Source of the DNA: Mycobacterium sp. MFM001 | GTDB taxonomy: Bacteria > Actinomycetota > Actinomycetes > Mycobacteriales > Mycobacteriaceae | Length of the DNA stretch: 64,000 nt | NCBI RefSeq assembly: GCF_003402475.1 | Contig: NZ_BFAB01000005.1 | Location: forward strand, 284,735 to 348,734 | Direction: 5' to 3' | Shown here: positions 46,240-57,295 of the stretch, piece by piece | How the letters are laid out: each line of letters starts with the position of its first letter | How positions within the stretch are numbered: position 1 is the first letter of the stretch | Position numbers and translations under genes: made by a program | The notes under the pieces: model-generated | Databases searched by the model: none | What the model was told of the DNA's origin: nothing | The model's input: the letters and a program-made list of their open reading frames with translations, nothing else

Positions 46240-47291
46240 TGTGCCTCCCGCCTCATCGTATAGGCGTCGGCCCCGCTGACGCGGTAGTAGCGCCGCCGCA
46301 CACCGACGTCGGTGAAGCCAAAGCTGCGGTACAGCGCGATCGCCGCATCGTTGTCGGTGCGCACCTCCAAGTGGACGACGCCGCCGTCGGCGAACTCCAG
46401 CAGTTCGTTGAGCAGCCGGCGGCCGATCCCGCGGCCCTGGAAGGCCGGGTCGACGCCGATGGTGTGCACCTCGTACTCGAACGGTGGTGTGCGGCCCAGC
46501 CGCGAGATGCCAGCGTAGCCCACCACCAGGTCGCCAGCACGCGCGGCCACGTAGCGGTTGTGCTTGGCGGCGAGTTCTCGCAGGAACGCGGCCTTCGGCC
46601 AGGGGTCGTCGCCGGGAAACAGCAACGCCTCCAGCTCGGCGCATCGTCGGGCGTCGTCGGGCGTCAGCGGGCCGAAAGTGACTTGTGCCGCAGGCGCTTT
46701 GGCGTCGGGCCGGCGCAGGTAGAGCGGTACCAGCGGCGGCGGGCTACCAGACCAATCGGTCACCGCGGCCACCAGCCCGCCCGGCGTCGGGTGGGTCGGC
46801 CCGCAGTGCGGCAGGTCGAACAGCGCCGCGTGCTCGGGCGAGCCGGCCACCACCTGAGCACCAGCGGGGTCGACGTCGGGTGGGGCGTTCACCGCCGGGC
46901 CGTCGACGCGGATCCCGTCTCGGTAACGCGCCCAATAAATCTCGCGCCGGCGCGCGTCGGTGACGACGAGCGCCTCGCCGGCGGTCTGCCCGCCGATGGC
47001 GTCCAGGCTGCACACACCGTACACCGGAATGTCCAGGGCGTGCCCGTAGGCGGCGGCGCTCGCCATGCCCACCCGCAGCCCGGTGAACGGACCGGGACCG
47101 CAGCCCACCACCACGGCGTCCAAATCGGCCATCGCCAGGTCGGCATCGGCCAACGCCGCCAACACATTCGGCGTGATGCGCTCGGCGTGGGCGCGGGCGT
47201 CGACCGTGACCCGTTCGGCCGGCACCTCGCCGTCGCGCACCACCCCGGCCGTCACGGCCGGAGTCGCGGTGTCGATCGCCAGGATCAGCAT
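46236..47291 (-). CDS. tsaB-rimI: TsaB-RimI fusion: t6A complex subunit and N-alpha-acetyltransferase
   Basis: A 351-residue two-domain protein. Residues 1 to about 200 are TsaB ([30 protein letters not shown]), the ASKHA partner that dimerises with TsaD. From about 205 to the end is a GNAT acetyltransferase of RimI type with the acetyl-CoA loop [14 protein letters not shown] and the C-terminal [13 protein letters not shown]. In M. tuberculosis these are separate genes (Rv3421c and Rv3420c). Here there is no stop or separate start between them. The ATG at 47291 overlaps the end of tsaE by 7 nt, and the stop overlaps the tsaD start. Confidence 0.92.
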   Translation of the reverse strand: MLILAIDTATPAVTAGVVRDGEVPAERVTVDARAHAERITPNVLAALADADLAMADLDAVVVGCGPGPFTGLRVGMASAAAYGHALDIPVYGVCSLDAIGGQTAGEALVVTDARRREIYWARYRDGIRVDGPAVNAPPDVDPAGAQVVAGSPEHAALFDLPHCGPTHPTPGGLVAAVTDWSGSPPPLVPLYLRRPDAKAPAAQVTFGPLTPDDARRCAELEALLFPGDDPWPKAAFLRELAAKHNRYVAARAGDLVVGYAGISRLGRTPPFEYEVHTIGVDPAFQGRGIGRRLLNELLEFADGGVVHLEVRTDNDAAIALYRSFGFTDVGVRRRYYRVSGADAYTMRREAQ

Positions 47292-47767
47292 GGCCCGCTC
47301 CACCGCCAGGTCGCGATCCGCACGTCGGAGTTGGTGACCCGCTCGAGACGGACGTCGAGGTGACGCTCGGAAAGCCGTTCGGCCAAACCCTCGCCCCACT
47401 CGACCACCACGACGGCGTCCTCGAGATCGGTGTCCAAGTCTAGGGAATCCAGCTCGCCGAGCAGGTCGGCGCCGCTGTGGTCCAGCAGCCGGTACATGTC
47501 GACGTGGATCATCGCCGGCGCGCCGGCGCGCCGCGCCGGATGCACCCGGGCCAGCACGAACGTCGGCGACGTGACCGGCCCGTCGACGTCCATCGCCGCG
47601 GCAATTCCCTTGGCCAGCACGGTCTTTCCCGCACCGAGCGGACCGGACAGCACTACCACGTCGCCGGCGCGCAGGTGCGCGCCCAGCTGCGACCCGAGCG
47701 CCAGGGTGTCCTCGACCCGTTCCAGGGTCGCCGAACCCTGTTCAGGCACGGCGAAGGACCCGCTCAC
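47285..47767 (-). CDS. tsaE: t6A biosynthesis ATPase TsaE
   Basis: A 160-residue P-loop ATPase with Walker A GPLGAGKTVLAKG (residues 42-54) and the family strand IHVDMYRLLD. It energises turnover of the TsaBD complex during t6A synthesis. It starts at GTG 47767, within the last 26 nt of the alpha/beta hydrolase gene, and overlaps tsaB by 7 nt. The whole run alr, hydrolase, tsaE, tsaB-rimI, tsaD is one tightly overlapping operon. Confidence 0.94.
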   Translation of the reverse strand: MSGSFAVPEQGSATLERVEDTLALGSQLGAHLRAGDVVVLSGPLGAGKTVLAKGIAAAMDVDGPVTSPTFVLARVHPARRAGAPAMIHVDMYRLLDHSGADLLGELDSLDLDTDLEDAVVVVEWGEGLAERLSERHLDVRLERVTNSDVRIATWRWSGPC

Positions 47768-48842
47768 GCCAGCGCTGACTCACCGCGGCCAGCCGGCCCG
47801 GGGTAGCTCGCTTCACCAGCCGCACCAAGCCCTCGTTGATCGGATCCGGCTTGCCAAGCAATACAAGGTGACCCGCCCGACCGACGATGATCAGCTCGCA
47901 GTTCGGCAGTGCACTGGCCATCCTGCGCGAATACTCGGCGGGGGTGAGCAGGTCGTGGTCGCCGCAGACGATCAGCGTCGGGATCCGGCCCAGAGTGGCC
48001 AGTGCCGCGGTCTCGTCGTGCGTTTCCAGGGCGTGCAGAAACTCGACCATGGTCGGAACGGGCGTGCCGTGCATCATCTTCTGCGAAAACGCCACCACGC
48101 TGGGGCTGACGTTGAAGTCACCGTAGGAGGCCGCCCGCAGAATCGGGCCGATCAGTGACCGCGCCACGTGCCGGCCGCGGTGGACCAATTTGGGCGCGGA
48201 CCGCGCGGTGAACCGGATGGCATCCAGCGCCGGGTTCTGCAGGATCTCTCCCAGCGGCGATTTCGCAACCCCTTCGGCCGCAGACGAAATCAGCGCCGCG
48301 CCGACGATCCGGCTGCCGTAGTGCTGCGGGTGTTGGCGGGCGTGCGACAACACCGTCATGCCACCCATCGAATGACCGACCAGCACGATCGGCCCGCGCG
48401 GCGCGATCACCTGCAGCACCGTCTCCAGGTCCTTGCCCAACTGGGTGATCGTGTACGTCTCCGGCGGCGCTTCCCCGGAGCGGCCGTGCCCGCGTTGGTC
48501 GTAGAAGATCATCCGGACCTTCGGGCCCCACTCGTCGCAGAGCCGCATCCGCTGAAAATGGAAGGCGCCCATGCGAAGACAGAATCCATGGGCGAACACC
48601 ACGGTCAGTGGCGCGTCCACCGGCCCGACCTCGCGCACTGCCAGCGGCACTCCGTCGGGTGTGGTCACCACGTAGCTGCGGTCGCCGTCGATCGCCTCGA
48701 AGTTCTCGTTGACGTAGGGGTCGTCGACGACGACCCGGCGGGTCACCTGCCGGGCGACCGACACCGCGGCGATGGTGCCCACCGCGCTCAGCCCCGCCGC
48801 ACCCGCCAACCAGCGCGCCTTGCGCCCGTCGTCACCGCTCAA
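47742..48842 (-). CDS. Alpha/beta hydrolase with N-terminal membrane or export segment
   Basis: A 366-residue alpha/beta hydrolase. The nucleophile elbow GHSMGG, the oxyanion-side HG ([12 protein letters not shown]), an Asp in [10 protein letters not shown] and the catalytic His in [10 protein letters not shown] complete a Ser-Asp-His triad. A hydrophobic segment near residues 10-30 ([20 protein letters not shown]) suggests export or membrane anchoring. The start appears to be TTG at 48842 overlapping the alr stop (TTGA), so the N-terminus is less certain. Lipase or esterase activity is likely but the substrate is unknown. In M. tuberculosis tsaE and alr are adjacent without this gene, as far as I recall. 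Confidence 0.88.
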   Translation of the reverse strand: MSGDDGRKARWLAGAAGLSAVGTIAAVSVARQVTRRVVVDDPYVNENFEAIDGDRSYVVTTPDGVPLAVREVGPVDAPLTVVFAHGFCLRMGAFHFQRMRLCDEWGPKVRMIFYDQRGHGRSGEAPPETYTITQLGKDLETVLQVIAPRGPIVLVGHSMGGMTVLSHARQHPQHYGSRIVGAALISSAAEGVAKSPLGEILQNPALDAIRFTARSAPKLVHRGRHVARSLIGPILRAASYGDFNVSPSVVAFSQKMMHGTPVPTMVEFLHALETHDETAALATLGRIPTLIVCGDHDLLTPAEYSRRMASALPNCELIIVGRAGHLVLLGKPDPINEGLVRLVKRATPGRLAAVSQRWRERVLRRA

Positions 48843-49996
48843 CGGTTTTCGGCCTCGCGGTAGGTTCTGGTGATGCGACCGCGCGGGCTGGTCACGACTT
48901 CGTAGTGGATGGTGTCGAGCATGTCGGCCCAGTCCTGTGCGGTGGGTTCGCCCTGGGTGCCGGGACCGAACAGGATCGCCTCGTCGCCCTCGGCGACGTC
49001 GGGCTGCCCCGGGCCCAGATCAACGACGAACTGGTCCATGCAGATTCGCCCGACGCCGCGGCGCAACCGACCGTTGATCATCACGTCGAGCCGTCCGCCG
49101 AGCGCCCGGAACACCCCGTCGGCGTAGCCGATCGGCAGCAGCGCCAGGTTGGTGTCGCGCTCTGCGATCCAAGTGTGCCCGTAGGACACCCCCTCACCGG
49201 CGTGCACCGGGCGAACCAGTGCCACAACGGTTTTCACGGTCATCGCCGGCACCAGGTCCAGGTCGTCGCGTTGGCAGAACGGGTTGAGCCCGTAGACCGC
49301 GATGCCGGGCCGGACCATGTCGAAGCCAAGGTCGGGCCGGGTCAGCGCCGACGGCGAATTCGACAGATGCGCGACCTCGTAGGGCAGACCATGATCGCGC
49401 GCCTGTCCGAGCATCTCCCGAAACCGTTGCGCCTGTAGGTCATTGGCGGGATGCTCGGGCTCGTCGGCGCAGGCCAGATGCGACATGACGCCCCGCAGCC
49501 GGATGGCGTCGTCGGCAATGGCGCGGCGCAACGCCGTCAACATGTCCGGATGCTCGGCCGCACGCACCCCGTTGCGGTTCATCCCGGTGTCGACCTTGAC
49601 CGTCACCGTCGCGGTCCGGCCCGTACGGCGCACGGCGTCGAGCAGTTCGTCGAGTTGGCGCAACGACGACACCGCGATCTGGACGTCGGCGGCCAAGGCC
49701 GGCGCGAAGTCGGTGCCCGGCCGGTGCAGCCACGCCAGCACCGGCTCGGTGATGCCGTCGGCGCGCAACGCCAGCGCCTCCTCGATGGTGGCGACACCGA
49801 GTTCGGCCGCGCCGGCATCGAGCGCGGTGCGGGCGACCCGGCTGGCGCCGTGCCCGTAGCCGTCGGCCTTGACGACGGCCATCACCTGCGCGGCGCCGGC
49901 GTGCTCGCGCAGCACGCGCACGTTATGGGCAATGGCGCCGAGGTCGACGACGGCCTGGGCGATAAGACCCGGGGTTGTCACTATCATCCCGGCCAT
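48839..49996 (-). CDS. alr: Alanine racemase
   Basis: A 385-residue fold-type III PLP enzyme making D-alanine for peptidoglycan, the target of D-cycloserine. The PLP lysine is in [14 protein letters not shown], and the catalytic Tyr of the second face is in [10 protein letters not shown]. The C-terminal [12 protein letters not shown] and [17 protein letters not shown] are family hallmarks. The frame is open to 50053. The ATG at 49996 or 49987 ([11 protein letters not shown]) fits the conserved start better. It corresponds to Rv3423c. The PPE gene block next to it in M. tuberculosis is absent, so gadB follows directly. Confidence 0.94.
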   Translation of the reverse strand: MAGMIVTTPGLIAQAVVDLGAIAHNVRVLREHAGAAQVMAVVKADGYGHGASRVARTALDAGAAELGVATIEEALALRADGITEPVLAWLHRPGTDFAPALAADVQIAVSSLRQLDELLDAVRRTGRTATVTVKVDTGMNRNGVRAAEHPDMLTALRRAIADDAIRLRGVMSHLACADEPEHPANDLQAQRFREMLGQARDHGLPYEVAHLSNSPSALTRPDLGFDMVRPGIAVYGLNPFCQRDDLDLVPAMTVKTVVALVRPVHAGEGVSYGHTWIAERDTNLALLPIGYADGVFRALGGRLDVMINGRLRRGVGRICMDQFVVDLGPGQPDVAEGDEAILFGPGTQGEPTAQDWADMLDTIHYEVVTSPRGRITRTYREAENR

Positions 49997-50080
49997 TGTC
50001 CCAGAGCCGCGAATGTGGGCTGGAAGCACGCTGCCAGCGGATTTGCGTGACATAAGTCCACACTCGGCGGCAAGGACGGC

Positions 50081-51460
50081 TCAGTGGGCAAAGTGCTGCT
50101 CGTCGAAATGGCCGCCGGGCTTGAGCTTGTCCAGGTGCGACAGCACGGTGCGGGTGTCGTCGTGCAACGCCCGCGCCAGGTCGGCCGACAGCCCCTCGCG
50201 GACCACGATGCGCAGCACCGAGACGTCGGTGGCGTTGTCGGGCATCGTGTAGGCCGGCACCTGCCAGCCGAAGGTGCGCAGCTCGTGGGAGACGTCGAAC
50301 TCGGTGTAGCCGCGCTTCCCGCGCAGCCGGGCGGCGACCACCGGAATGGCCGACCCGTCGGAGATCAGGTCGAAATGCTCGCCGGCGGCCAGTTGCCCGG
50401 CCAGCCAGCGCGCGTTCTGCGACAGCGTCTGCATGACCTGCGTGTAGCCCTCGCGGCCCAGCCGCAGGAAGTTGTAGTACTGGCCGACGACCTGGTTGCC
50501 GGGCCGGGAGAAGTTCAGCGTGAACGTCGGCATGTCGCCGCCGAGGTAGTTGACCCGAAACACCAGGTCCTCGGGCAGGTACTCGCTGCTGCGCCACACC
50601 ACGAACCCGATCCCGGGATAGGTCAGGCCGTACTTGTGGCCGCTGACGTTGATCGACGCCACCCGCGGCAGCCGGAAGTCCCACTTCAGGTCGGGATGCA
50701 GGAACGGTACGACGAACCCGCCGCTGGCGGCGTCGACGTGCACCGGAACGTCCACCCCGCCGCCGGCGGCCAGCTTGTCAAGCGCCGCGCAGATCTGCGC
50801 GACCGGTTCCAGTTCACCGGTGTAGGTGGTGCCCAGGATCGCCACCACGCCGATGGTGTTCTCGTCGACGGCGTCGACGACCTGCTCGGGGGTAATGACG
50901 TAGCGGCCTTCCTCCATCGGCAGATAGCGGGGCTCGACGTCGAAGTAGCGGCAGAACTTCTCCCAGACCACCTGCACGTTGGAGCCCATCACCAGGTTCG
51001 GGGTGCGTTTGCGCCAGTCCTTGCCGACCTTCGCCCGCCAGCGCCATTTCAGCGCCAGCCCGCCCAGCATCACCGCCTCCGACGAGCCGATCGTCGACAC
51101 CCCGGTCGCGCTGGACGGGTCGTCGTCTTTGAGGCCCTCGGCGTGGAAGAGGTCGGCCACCATGCACACGCAGCGGCGCTCGATCGCCGCCGTCGCGGGG
51201 TATTCGTCCTTGTCGATCATGTTCTTGTCGAACGTCTCGGCCATCAGCTTGCCGGCCTCGGGATCCATCCACGTCGTCACGAACGTGGCCAGGTTCAGCC
51301 GCGAGCTGCCGTCGAGCATCAGCTCGTCGTGAATGAAGCGGTAAGCAGCCTCCGGGTCCATCGACTCGTCGGGCATCCGCAGCGCCGGCACCGGCGCGGT
51401 GAAGAGCCGGTTGGTGTAGGCGGGGGCGATCGCGTGCGCGGGCACGGAGGGGTGGGGCAT
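50081..51460 (-). CDS. gadB: Glutamate decarboxylase
   Basis: A 459-residue group II PLP decarboxylase, converting glutamate to GABA with proton consumption. The PLP lysine lies in INVSGHKYGLTYPG, and the PLP-stacking region is GSSEAVMLGGLALKWRWR. The N-terminus MPHPSVPAHAIAPAYTNRLF and C-terminal FDEQHFAH resemble Rv3432c. An AGGAAGGA Shine-Dalgarno precedes the ATG. nnr ends 11 nt upstream, so the two are probably co-transcribed. It may contribute to acid resistance or a GABA shunt. Confidence 0.95.
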   Translation of the reverse strand: MPHPSVPAHAIAPAYTNRLFTAPVPALRMPDESMDPEAAYRFIHDELMLDGSSRLNLATFVTTWMDPEAGKLMAETFDKNMIDKDEYPATAAIERRCVCMVADLFHAEGLKDDDPSSATGVSTIGSSEAVMLGGLALKWRWRAKVGKDWRKRTPNLVMGSNVQVVWEKFCRYFDVEPRYLPMEEGRYVITPEQVVDAVDENTIGVVAILGTTYTGELEPVAQICAALDKLAAGGGVDVPVHVDAASGGFVVPFLHPDLKWDFRLPRVASINVSGHKYGLTYPGIGFVVWRSSEYLPEDLVFRVNYLGGDMPTFTLNFSRPGNQVVGQYYNFLRLGREGYTQVMQTLSQNARWLAGQLAAGEHFDLISDGSAIPVVAARLRGKRGYTEFDVSHELRTFGWQVPAYTMPDNATDVSVLRIVVREGLSADLARALHDDTRTVLSHLDKLKPGGHFDEQHFAH

Positions 51461-51471
51461 GGGAATCCTTC

Positions 51472-52887
51472 CTATAGGCCAGCAAGGGCAGTGCGGATGT
51501 GGCCGATGATGCGCGACGCCGACGTCGGCGCCTCACGTGGTCCTGGATCGCCGGCGGACAGGGCCGCTGCGCGGGCATGCACGAACGCCGCCGCGGCGGC
51601 CGCCTCCCCGGTGGGCAACCCCGCGGCCAGCAGCGCGCCGATCATGCCGGACAGCACGTCACCGGAGCCCGCGGTGGCCGCCCAGGATTGCCCGGCCGGG
51701 TTGAGGTACAGCGGCCCGCCCGGTTCAGCGATGACGGTGACGTTGCCTTTGAGCAGTACCGTGGCGCCGAACGCGTCGGCGAGCTTGCGGGTGGCGCCGA
51801 TGCGGTCGTCGCCCGGCGGAGCGCCGGCCAGCCGGGCGAATTCGCCGGCGTGCGGCGTCAGCACGGTCGGCGCGTCGCGGTTGGCGACCAGTTCCGGGTG
51901 CGCGGCCAGGATGGTCAGGCCGTCGGCGTCGACGATCACCGGCAGGTCGGTGTCCAACGCGAACCACAGCGCGGCGGCCCCCGCCTCCTCGGTGCCCAAT
52001 CCCGGCCCGACCACCCAGGACTGCACCCGCCCGGCCGCGGCCGGGCTGGGCGCAGCGACGACTTCCGGCCAGTGCGAGAGCACCTGATCCAGCGCGCTGC
52101 CGACGTAGCGGACCATGCCCGACGTCGCCGCGACCGCGGCCCCGGTGCACAACACCGCCGCCCCCGGATACGTCGACGACCCGGCCAGGATGCCGGTCAC
52201 GCCCTGGGTGTACTTGTCGTCGTTGGGCCCGGGCACCGGCCAGCGCGCCTTGGCATCGGCCGCTTCGAAGCTCAACAGGTCGGTGTCGGGCAGGTCGAGG
52301 CCGATGTCGATCAGCCGGACCCGGCCGCAGTCGGCGAGCGCATGCACAGGCTTGAGCCCGCCGAAGGTGACGGTCAGCGCGGCGTGCACGGCGGGTCCGG
52401 TGATCGCGCCGGTGGCCACGTCGATGCCGCTGGGAATGTCGACGGCGACCACCGGGATGTCGTCGACTTCGGCGAACACCTCGGCGGCCGCGGGTCGCAA
52501 CGGCCCGGAACCGGAGATGCCCACGACCCCATCGATAACCAGATCGGTCGCGGCCGAAACGCTTTCGACGATGCGGCCACCGGATTTGCGGAACGCCGCC
52601 AACCCTTTGCGATGAGTGCGCTCCGGGTTGAGCAAGATCGCGTCGGCGGCGGCGCCACGACGCCGCAGGAACGTCGCCGCCCACAGCGCGTCGCCGCCGT
52701 TGTCGCCGGAGCCGACGACCGCGCATACCTTCCGGCCGGCCACGCCGCCGGTGCGGGCGGTCAGCTCGCGAATGATCTCGGTGGCCAGGCCGTAGGCCGC
52801 GCGTCGCATCAGCGCGCCGTCGGGCAGGCTGGCCAGCAGCGGCGCCTCGGCCTCGCGGATGGTCTCAGCCGAGTAGTAACGCCGCAT
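51472..52887 (-). CDS. nnr: Bifunctional NAD(P)H-hydrate epimerase/ADP-dependent dehydratase
   Basis: A 471-residue repair enzyme for hydrated NADH and NADPH. The N-terminal YjeF_N (epimerase) domain covers about residues 1-210 with VVGSGDNGGDALWAATFL. The C-terminal ribokinase-like ADP-dependent dehydratase follows, with LTPHAGEFARL and the anion hole ATAGSGDVLSGMIGALLA. It corresponds to Rv3433c. It is divergent from the methyltransferase gene across 108 bp. Confidence 0.93.
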   Translation of the reverse strand: MRRYYSAETIREAEAPLLASLPDGALMRRAAYGLATEIIRELTARTGGVAGRKVCAVVGSGDNGGDALWAATFLRRRGAAADAILLNPERTHRKGLAAFRKSGGRIVESVSAATDLVIDGVVGISGSGPLRPAAAEVFAEVDDIPVVAVDIPSGIDVATGAITGPAVHAALTVTFGGLKPVHALADCGRVRLIDIGLDLPDTDLLSFEAADAKARWPVPGPNDDKYTQGVTGILAGSSTYPGAAVLCTGAAVAATSGMVRYVGSALDQVLSHWPEVVAAPSPAAAGRVQSWVVGPGLGTEEAGAAALWFALDTDLPVIVDADGLTILAAHPELVANRDAPTVLTPHAGEFARLAGAPPGDDRIGATRKLADAFGATVLLKGNVTVIAEPGGPLYLNPAGQSWAATAGSGDVLSGMIGALLAAGLPTGEAAAAAAFVHARAAALSAGDPGPREAPTSASRIIGHIRTALAGL

Positions 52888-52995
52888 TCGCTTGCATACC
52901 CTCCTCGTCGCACCCGCGCGTCACCAAGGTTACGTGGCCGGGCTGCCGGGTAGGCTCGATTAAGTGAGCTAAGTATCGACTACGGGAGGGCCGAT

Positions 52996-53922
52996 ATGCC
53001 ACGAACCGACGACGACACCTGGGATCTGGCGAGCAGCGTGGGGGCCACCGCGACCGGCGTCGCAGTGGGACGGGCGTTGGCCAGCCGGGGCGCCAGCCCG
53101 CTGATCAACGACCCCTTCGCCGAGCCGTTGGTCCGCGCGGTGGGCGTGGACTTTTTCACCCGGTTGGCCAGCGGCGAGCTCAATCCGGCCGAGGTCGACG
53201 ACAATGGCGAATTCGGCATGCAGCGCATGCGCGACATGATGGCCGTCCGCACACGCTTTTTCGACGACTTCTTCCTCGAGGCGGCCGGCCGCGGGATCCG
53301 TCAGGCGGTGATTCTGGCGTCGGGACTCGACGCCCGTGCCTACCGGCTGCCCTGGCCCGCCGGCACCGTCGTCTACGAAATCGACCAGCCGCGGGTCATC
53401 GAGTTCAAGACCGGCACGCTGGCCGAGCTGGGCGCCACGCCCTCCGCCGACCGTCGCTCGGTGGCTGTCGACCTGCGCCACGATTGGCCGACGGCGTTGC
53501 GCGGCGCCGGCCTGGACCCCACCGAACCGACGGCCTGGAGCGCCGAAGGCCTGCTGCCGTTCCTGCCGCCCGACGCCCAAGACCGGTTGCTGGACAACAT
53601 CACTGAGCTCAGCGCCGCGGGAAGCCGGTTGGCCACCGAGAACCTGCCCGATGCCGCTCGGTCCGTGCCGATGATGGCCGAACGGATGCGGGAGGTGGTC
53701 GAACGCTGGCGCGCTCACGGGCTCGACATCGAGATGACGGACCTGTGGTACGACGGCGATCGCAGCGACGTGGTCGACTACCTCAACAGCCACGGCTGGG
53801 ACGCCGCGGTCACCAACGCCACTGATTTGTTTGCCGCACACGGGCTTTCGGTCGCGCCGGACGACGACAACGACGCGGCCATGTTCGGCTCGCTGGGCTA
53901 CGTCACCGCTGTGCGGAGCTGA
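52996..53922 (+). CDS. S-adenosylmethionine-dependent methyltransferase, mycobacterial TIGR00027 family
   Basis: A 308-residue class I methyltransferase of a family highly expanded in mycobacteria. It starts [19 protein letters not shown]. Motif I is [17 protein letters not shown], and the acidic post-I motif is [33 protein letters not shown] and TENLP follow. The fold resembles leucine carboxyl methyltransferases, and the substrate is unknown. GGGAGG lies 7 nt before the ATG. Its 3' end overlaps the convergent rhomboid-like gene by 25 nt. Confidence 0.9.
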   Translation: MPRTDDDTWDLASSVGATATGVAVGRALASRGASPLINDPFAEPLVRAVGVDFFTRLASGELNPAEVDDNGEFGMQRMRDMMAVRTRFFDDFFLEAAGRGIRQAVILASGLDARAYRLPWPAGTVVYEIDQPRVIEFKTGTLAELGATPSADRRSVAVDLRHDWPTALRGAGLDPTEPTAWSAEGLLPFLPPDAQDRLLDNITELSAAGSRLATENLPDAARSVPMMAERMREVVERWRAHGLDIEMTDLWYDGDRSDVVDYLNSHGWDAAVTNATDLFAAHGLSVAPDDDNDAAMFGSLGYVTAVRS

Positions 53923-54527
53923 CGAGTGCGCCCGCGGGCCATCGGGTAGAAGCACAGGCCGATGAAGATCGCCGAGAAGTGGCCGATGGCAGTGAAATTC
54001 GGATCGGTCACCAGGCCTGCACCGTAGTAGACGATCAACGCCGCCAAGTAGATCCACCGCCACGGCGGCGCAATGCGATAGGTGAGCACCGCCATCACGC
54101 CGACCATGAAATAGCTGACGCCGACATCTCGCACATGCACCATCTTTTCGGGTTCCAGGTGCTGCTGGATCGCCAAATACAGCAACCCTTCACTGATATA
54201 GGTGGCGACAATGTGGGCGGTGAGACCGACTGTGAGCCAGCGTAATTGGCCAAGCCACCGCTCCGCCGGCGCCAGAAATAGTGTGAACAGCAGCAGGCAC
54301 ATCAGCCAGTCCCCGCCGTCGACCCAGAACAGGCTGGTGAACAGCACGTAGAGCGGGTCGGTGCCCAGGTGGTGAATGTTGGTGGAGCGGTGGACGAGCA
54401 CCGTATGTAGCTCGTGACGGCTGAGTTGATGCTGCACGATCGTGGTAACCAGCAGCACCGCCAGCCACAGGTAGGTCAGCGGCGCGCTACGCACGAACCG
54501 CCACGCCGTGGCCAGCCACGCTTTCAC
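53898..54527 (-). CDS. Rhomboid-like membrane protein, copy 1
   Basis: A 209-residue protein with about six hydrophobic segments. Rhomboid-type catalytic motifs can be discerned: a G-x-S serine in [10 protein letters not shown] (near residue 138) and a histidine in [15 protein letters not shown] (HxxAxxxG pattern, near 185). A serine protease of the rhomboid family is plausible but unproven, and many actinobacterial relatives are only annotated rhomboid-like. It is a clear paralogue of the gene at 57276-57947. The two share long stretches such as HLEPEK and [20 protein letters not shown]. The gene overlaps the end of the convergent methyltransferase. Confidence 0.72.
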   Translation of the reverse strand: MKAWLATAWRFVRSAPLTYLWLAVLLVTTIVQHQLSRHELHTVLVHRSTNIHHLGTDPLYVLFTSLFWVDGGDWLMCLLLFTLFLAPAERWLGQLRWLTVGLTAHIVATYISEGLLYLAIQQHLEPEKMVHVRDVGVSYFMVGVMAVLTYRIAPPWRWIYLAALIVYYGAGLVTDPNFTAIGHFSAIFIGLCFYPMARGRTRQLRTAVT

Positions 54528-54629
54528 GGCGATTCAGGATAGGCCCTTGATCACCTTTGACGTCGCCGCGTATCGTATCGGCCTATTACGAAACGACGAG
54601 TAGCGTAATCATGGGAAAGGATCGGCGCG

Positions 54630-56561
54630 ATGCGCAGCCGCTACGCGGGCCAGCCCTTCACCACCTCGACGGCCGCGATCGCCGCTGCGCTGGAACAGGT
54701 CAGCATCCCCACGCTGCTGCTGTCGTGCGTGCACATCACCGGCGACCCGCGTTTCATCCGCGACTTCAAGCCGGCCGGGATCTTCCTCAACGAGGTGCAG
54801 GGCTTCATGTCGGAGGAGGACAAGGCGCGCGCCCGCCAGGCGGCGCTGCCGGTGATCACCGACTACCGCGACCGCGGCTGCCCCGAGCCGGCGCCGCTGC
54901 CCCGCGAGCTCATCAAGGAAATGATGGACTGGGCGGTCTGCGAGACCGTGCCCGACGACTACGTCGCGCTGCTTCTCGAAGAGATGGACCTCGAGGGGGT
55001 CGATCCGCGCCGGCCCTCCCCGCTCGACCCGGACCGCGCTTCAGCGTTGCCCGTCGTGGTCATCGGCTGCGGCGAATCGGGCATCCTCGCCGGAATCCGC
55101 CTGAAGCAGGCCAACATTCCGTTCGCCATCGTGGAGAAGAACGCCGGCCCCGGCGGAACCTGGTGGGAGAACACGTATCCGGGAGCGCGTGTCGACGTCG
55201 CCAACCACTTCTACTGCTACAGCTTCGAACCCAGCAACGACTGGACACACTTCTTCGCCGAACAACCCGAGCTGCAAGCGTATTTCACCAAGCTGATCGA
55301 CAAGCACGCTCTGGGCGAGCACATTCGGTGGCACACCGAAGTGACCGCCGCGACGTGGGACGACGGCGACGGCATGTGGACAGTCAGCCTGCAGTCACCC
55401 GAGGGCCGGACGGCGCTGCGGGCTCGTGCTGTGATCACCGCCGTCGGGCAATTGAACCGCCCCTACATCCCGGACTTCGACGGCGCCGACACGTTCGAGG
55501 GGCCGTCGTTTCACTCGGCGGCGTGGGACCACTCCGTGGACCTGGCCGGCAAGCGCGTCGCGCTGATTGGCGCGGGGGCCAGCGGTTTTCAGATCGCGCC
55601 GGCCATCGCCGACGACGTCGCTGCGCTGACTGTGTTCCAGCGCACCGCCCAGTGGATGTTCCCCAACCCGATGTATCACGAGTCCGTCGGCGACGGCGTG
55701 CGCTGGGCGATGGACCATCTGCCGTTCTACGGCCGGTGGTACCGGTTCCTGGTCTTGTGGCCCGGGGCGGACAAAGGCCTCGACGCTGCGCGGGTCGACC
55801 CCGCCTACCCCGACCAGGATTACGCGGTCAGCGAGATGAACGCCGCCGCCCGGCTGATGTTCACCGACTGGATCACCAATCAGGTTGACGGCGACCAGGA
55901 TTTGCTGACCAAGGTGCTGCCGGACTATCCGGCCACCGGCAAACGAACCCTGCAGGACAACGGCACCTGGCTGCGCACGCTGCGCCGCGACAACGTCGAA
56001 CTGGTACGGACGCCTATTGAGCGGATCACTCCCAGCGGCGTCGTCACTGCCGACGGTGTCAGCCACGACGTAGATATCATCATCTACGCCACCGGTTTTC
56101 GGCATACCGATGTGCTCTGGCCAATGACGATCATCGGGCGCGACGGGATCGACCTGCGCAGCGTCTGGGGGCAGCGGCCCTATGCCTACCTGGGTATCAC
56201 CGTTCCCGGATTCCCCAACTTCTTCCTCATCTACGGCCCGGGCGCGCATCTCGCACACGGCGGAAGCCTGATCTTCAACTCCGAACTGCAGATGCGCTAC
56301 ATCAACGCCTGCCTGGCGGAACTGGTTGAGGCGGACGCCCATTCCGTCGAGCCGACCGTCGAGGCGGCCCGAGATTGGCATCGCCGCACCCAGACCGAGA
56401 TCAAGAAGATGGTGTGGTCGCACCCGGCTGTCAAGCATTCCTACTTCAAGAACGCCGACGGAGAGATCCACACCGTCAGCCCGTGGCGGCTCAACGAATA
56501 CTGGTCGGCGGTGCGGGAACCCGACTGGTCGCAATTCGTAGTGCGGAAAGGATCGCAGTGA
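54630..56561 (+). CDS. Flavin-containing Baeyer-Villiger-type monooxygenase
   Basis: A 643-residue NADPH/FAD monooxygenase. Two Rossmann motifs ([14 protein letters not shown] near residue 142 and [14 protein letters not shown] near 311) bracket the Baeyer-Villiger fingerprint [13 protein letters not shown]. An N-terminal extension of ~135 residues precedes the FAD motif, as in a subgroup of long-form BVMOs. It should insert oxygen next to a carbonyl (ketone to ester), and the substrate is unknown. The SDR gene starts inside the stop codon (GTGA), so an alcohol-ketone-ester oxidation pair is likely. GGGAAAGG lies upstream of the ATG, and a 6-bp inverted repeat (54585-54590 with 54604-54609) lies further upstream. 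Confidence 0.88.
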   Translation: MRSRYAGQPFTTSTAAIAAALEQVSIPTLLLSCVHITGDPRFIRDFKPAGIFLNEVQGFMSEEDKARARQAALPVITDYRDRGCPEPAPLPRELIKEMMDWAVCETVPDDYVALLLEEMDLEGVDPRRPSPLDPDRASALPVVVIGCGESGILAGIRLKQANIPFAIVEKNAGPGGTWWENTYPGARVDVANHFYCYSFEPSNDWTHFFAEQPELQAYFTKLIDKHALGEHIRWHTEVTAATWDDGDGMWTVSLQSPEGRTALRARAVITAVGQLNRPYIPDFDGADTFEGPSFHSAAWDHSVDLAGKRVALIGAGASGFQIAPAIADDVAALTVFQRTAQWMFPNPMYHESVGDGVRWAMDHLPFYGRWYRFLVLWPGADKGLDAARVDPAYPDQDYAVSEMNAAARLMFTDWITNQVDGDQDLLTKVLPDYPATGKRTLQDNGTWLRTLRRDNVELVRTPIERITPSGVVTADGVSHDVDIIIYATGFRHTDVLWPMTIIGRDGIDLRSVWGQRPYAYLGITVPGFPNFFLIYGPGAHLAHGGSLIFNSELQMRYINACLAELVEADAHSVEPTVEAARDWHRRTQTEIKKMVWSHPAVKHSYFKNADGEIHTVSPWRLNEYWSAVREPDWSQFVVRKGSQ

Positions 56562-57295
56562 GTGGAGTAGTGATAACCGGTGCCGCGTCGGGCATCGGCC
56601 GGGCCTGCGCCGAGGCGCTGGTTGCCGACGGCCGGCGGGTGGCGCTGTGGGACGTCGCGCCGGCGGTGAAGGAAGTCGCCGCGGGCCTCGGAATGCCTTC
56701 TGCGGTGGTCGACGTGACCGACGACGCGGCGCTGCCCGATGCGGTCGCGGCCGCCGACAGCGCGCTCGACGGCATCGACGGGCTGGTGCACGCCGCCGGC
56801 CGGGTGCTGGCCGAGCCGGTCGGCGCGTATAGCGGCCAGTCGTGGGATGCCGTTCTCGACGTGAACCTGCGGGCGCAGGCGATGTTGGTGCAGCTGCTGT
56901 TGCCGCACCTGGAAAAGGCTGCGCGCGAAGGCGGTTCGCCGGCGGTGGTAGGCATCTCGAGCATCGAGGGGTTGACTGCCAACCCGTTCATCCCGGCCTA
57001 CTGCGCGTCGAAAGCCGGGCTGCTGGGGCTGACCCGGTCGATGGCTGCGCAGCTCGGGCCGGCCGGCATCCGGGTCAACGCGGTGTGCCCGGGATTCATC
57101 CACACGCCGATGCTGCAGATCGCGCTCGACGTCGAGGAGGTCCGGGCGGGCTTCGTACAGGCCGCGCCGCTGGGCCGGATCGGCGAGCCAGCCGAGGTTG
57201 CGCAGGCAGTGGCGTTCTTGATGTCGCCGCGGGCGTCGTTCATCACCGGCACCCACCTCGTCGTCGACGGCGGCGTCACTTGCCGGCATCCCTGA
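56558..57295 (+). CDS. Short-chain dehydrogenase coupled to the monooxygenase
   Basis: A 245-residue SDR starting at the GTG that overlaps the monooxygenase stop. It has [27 protein letters not shown], the catalytic Ser in VGISSIEGL and [11 protein letters not shown]. The C-terminus [18 protein letters not shown] is typical. The likely role is oxidation of a secondary alcohol to the ketone used by the monooxygenase, or handling of its product. That is an inference from the overlap. The 3' end overlaps the convergent rhomboid-like copy 2 by 20 nt. Confidence 0.9.
   Translation: MSGVVITGAASGIGRACAEALVADGRRVALWDVAPAVKEVAAGLGMPSAVVDVTDDAALPDAVAAADSALDGIDGLVHAAGRVLAEPVGAYSGQSWDAVLDVNLRAQAMLVQLLLPHLEKAAREGGSPAVVGISSIEGLTANPFIPAYCASKAGLLGLTRSMAAQLGPAGIRVNAVCPGFIHTPMLQIALDVEEVRAGFVQAAPLGRIGEPAEVAQAVAFLMSPRASFITGTHLVVDGGVTCRHP

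Noticed and set aside
46240..46644. Upstream extension of the tsaD frame
   Set aside because: It is an out-of-frame reading of rimI. TsaD begins with its conserved [10 protein letters not shown] at 46239.
54557..55888. 443-codon frame overlapping the start of the monooxygenase
   Set aside because: Arg-rich shadow of the BVMO. The true frame starts at 54630 and carries both Rossmann motifs.
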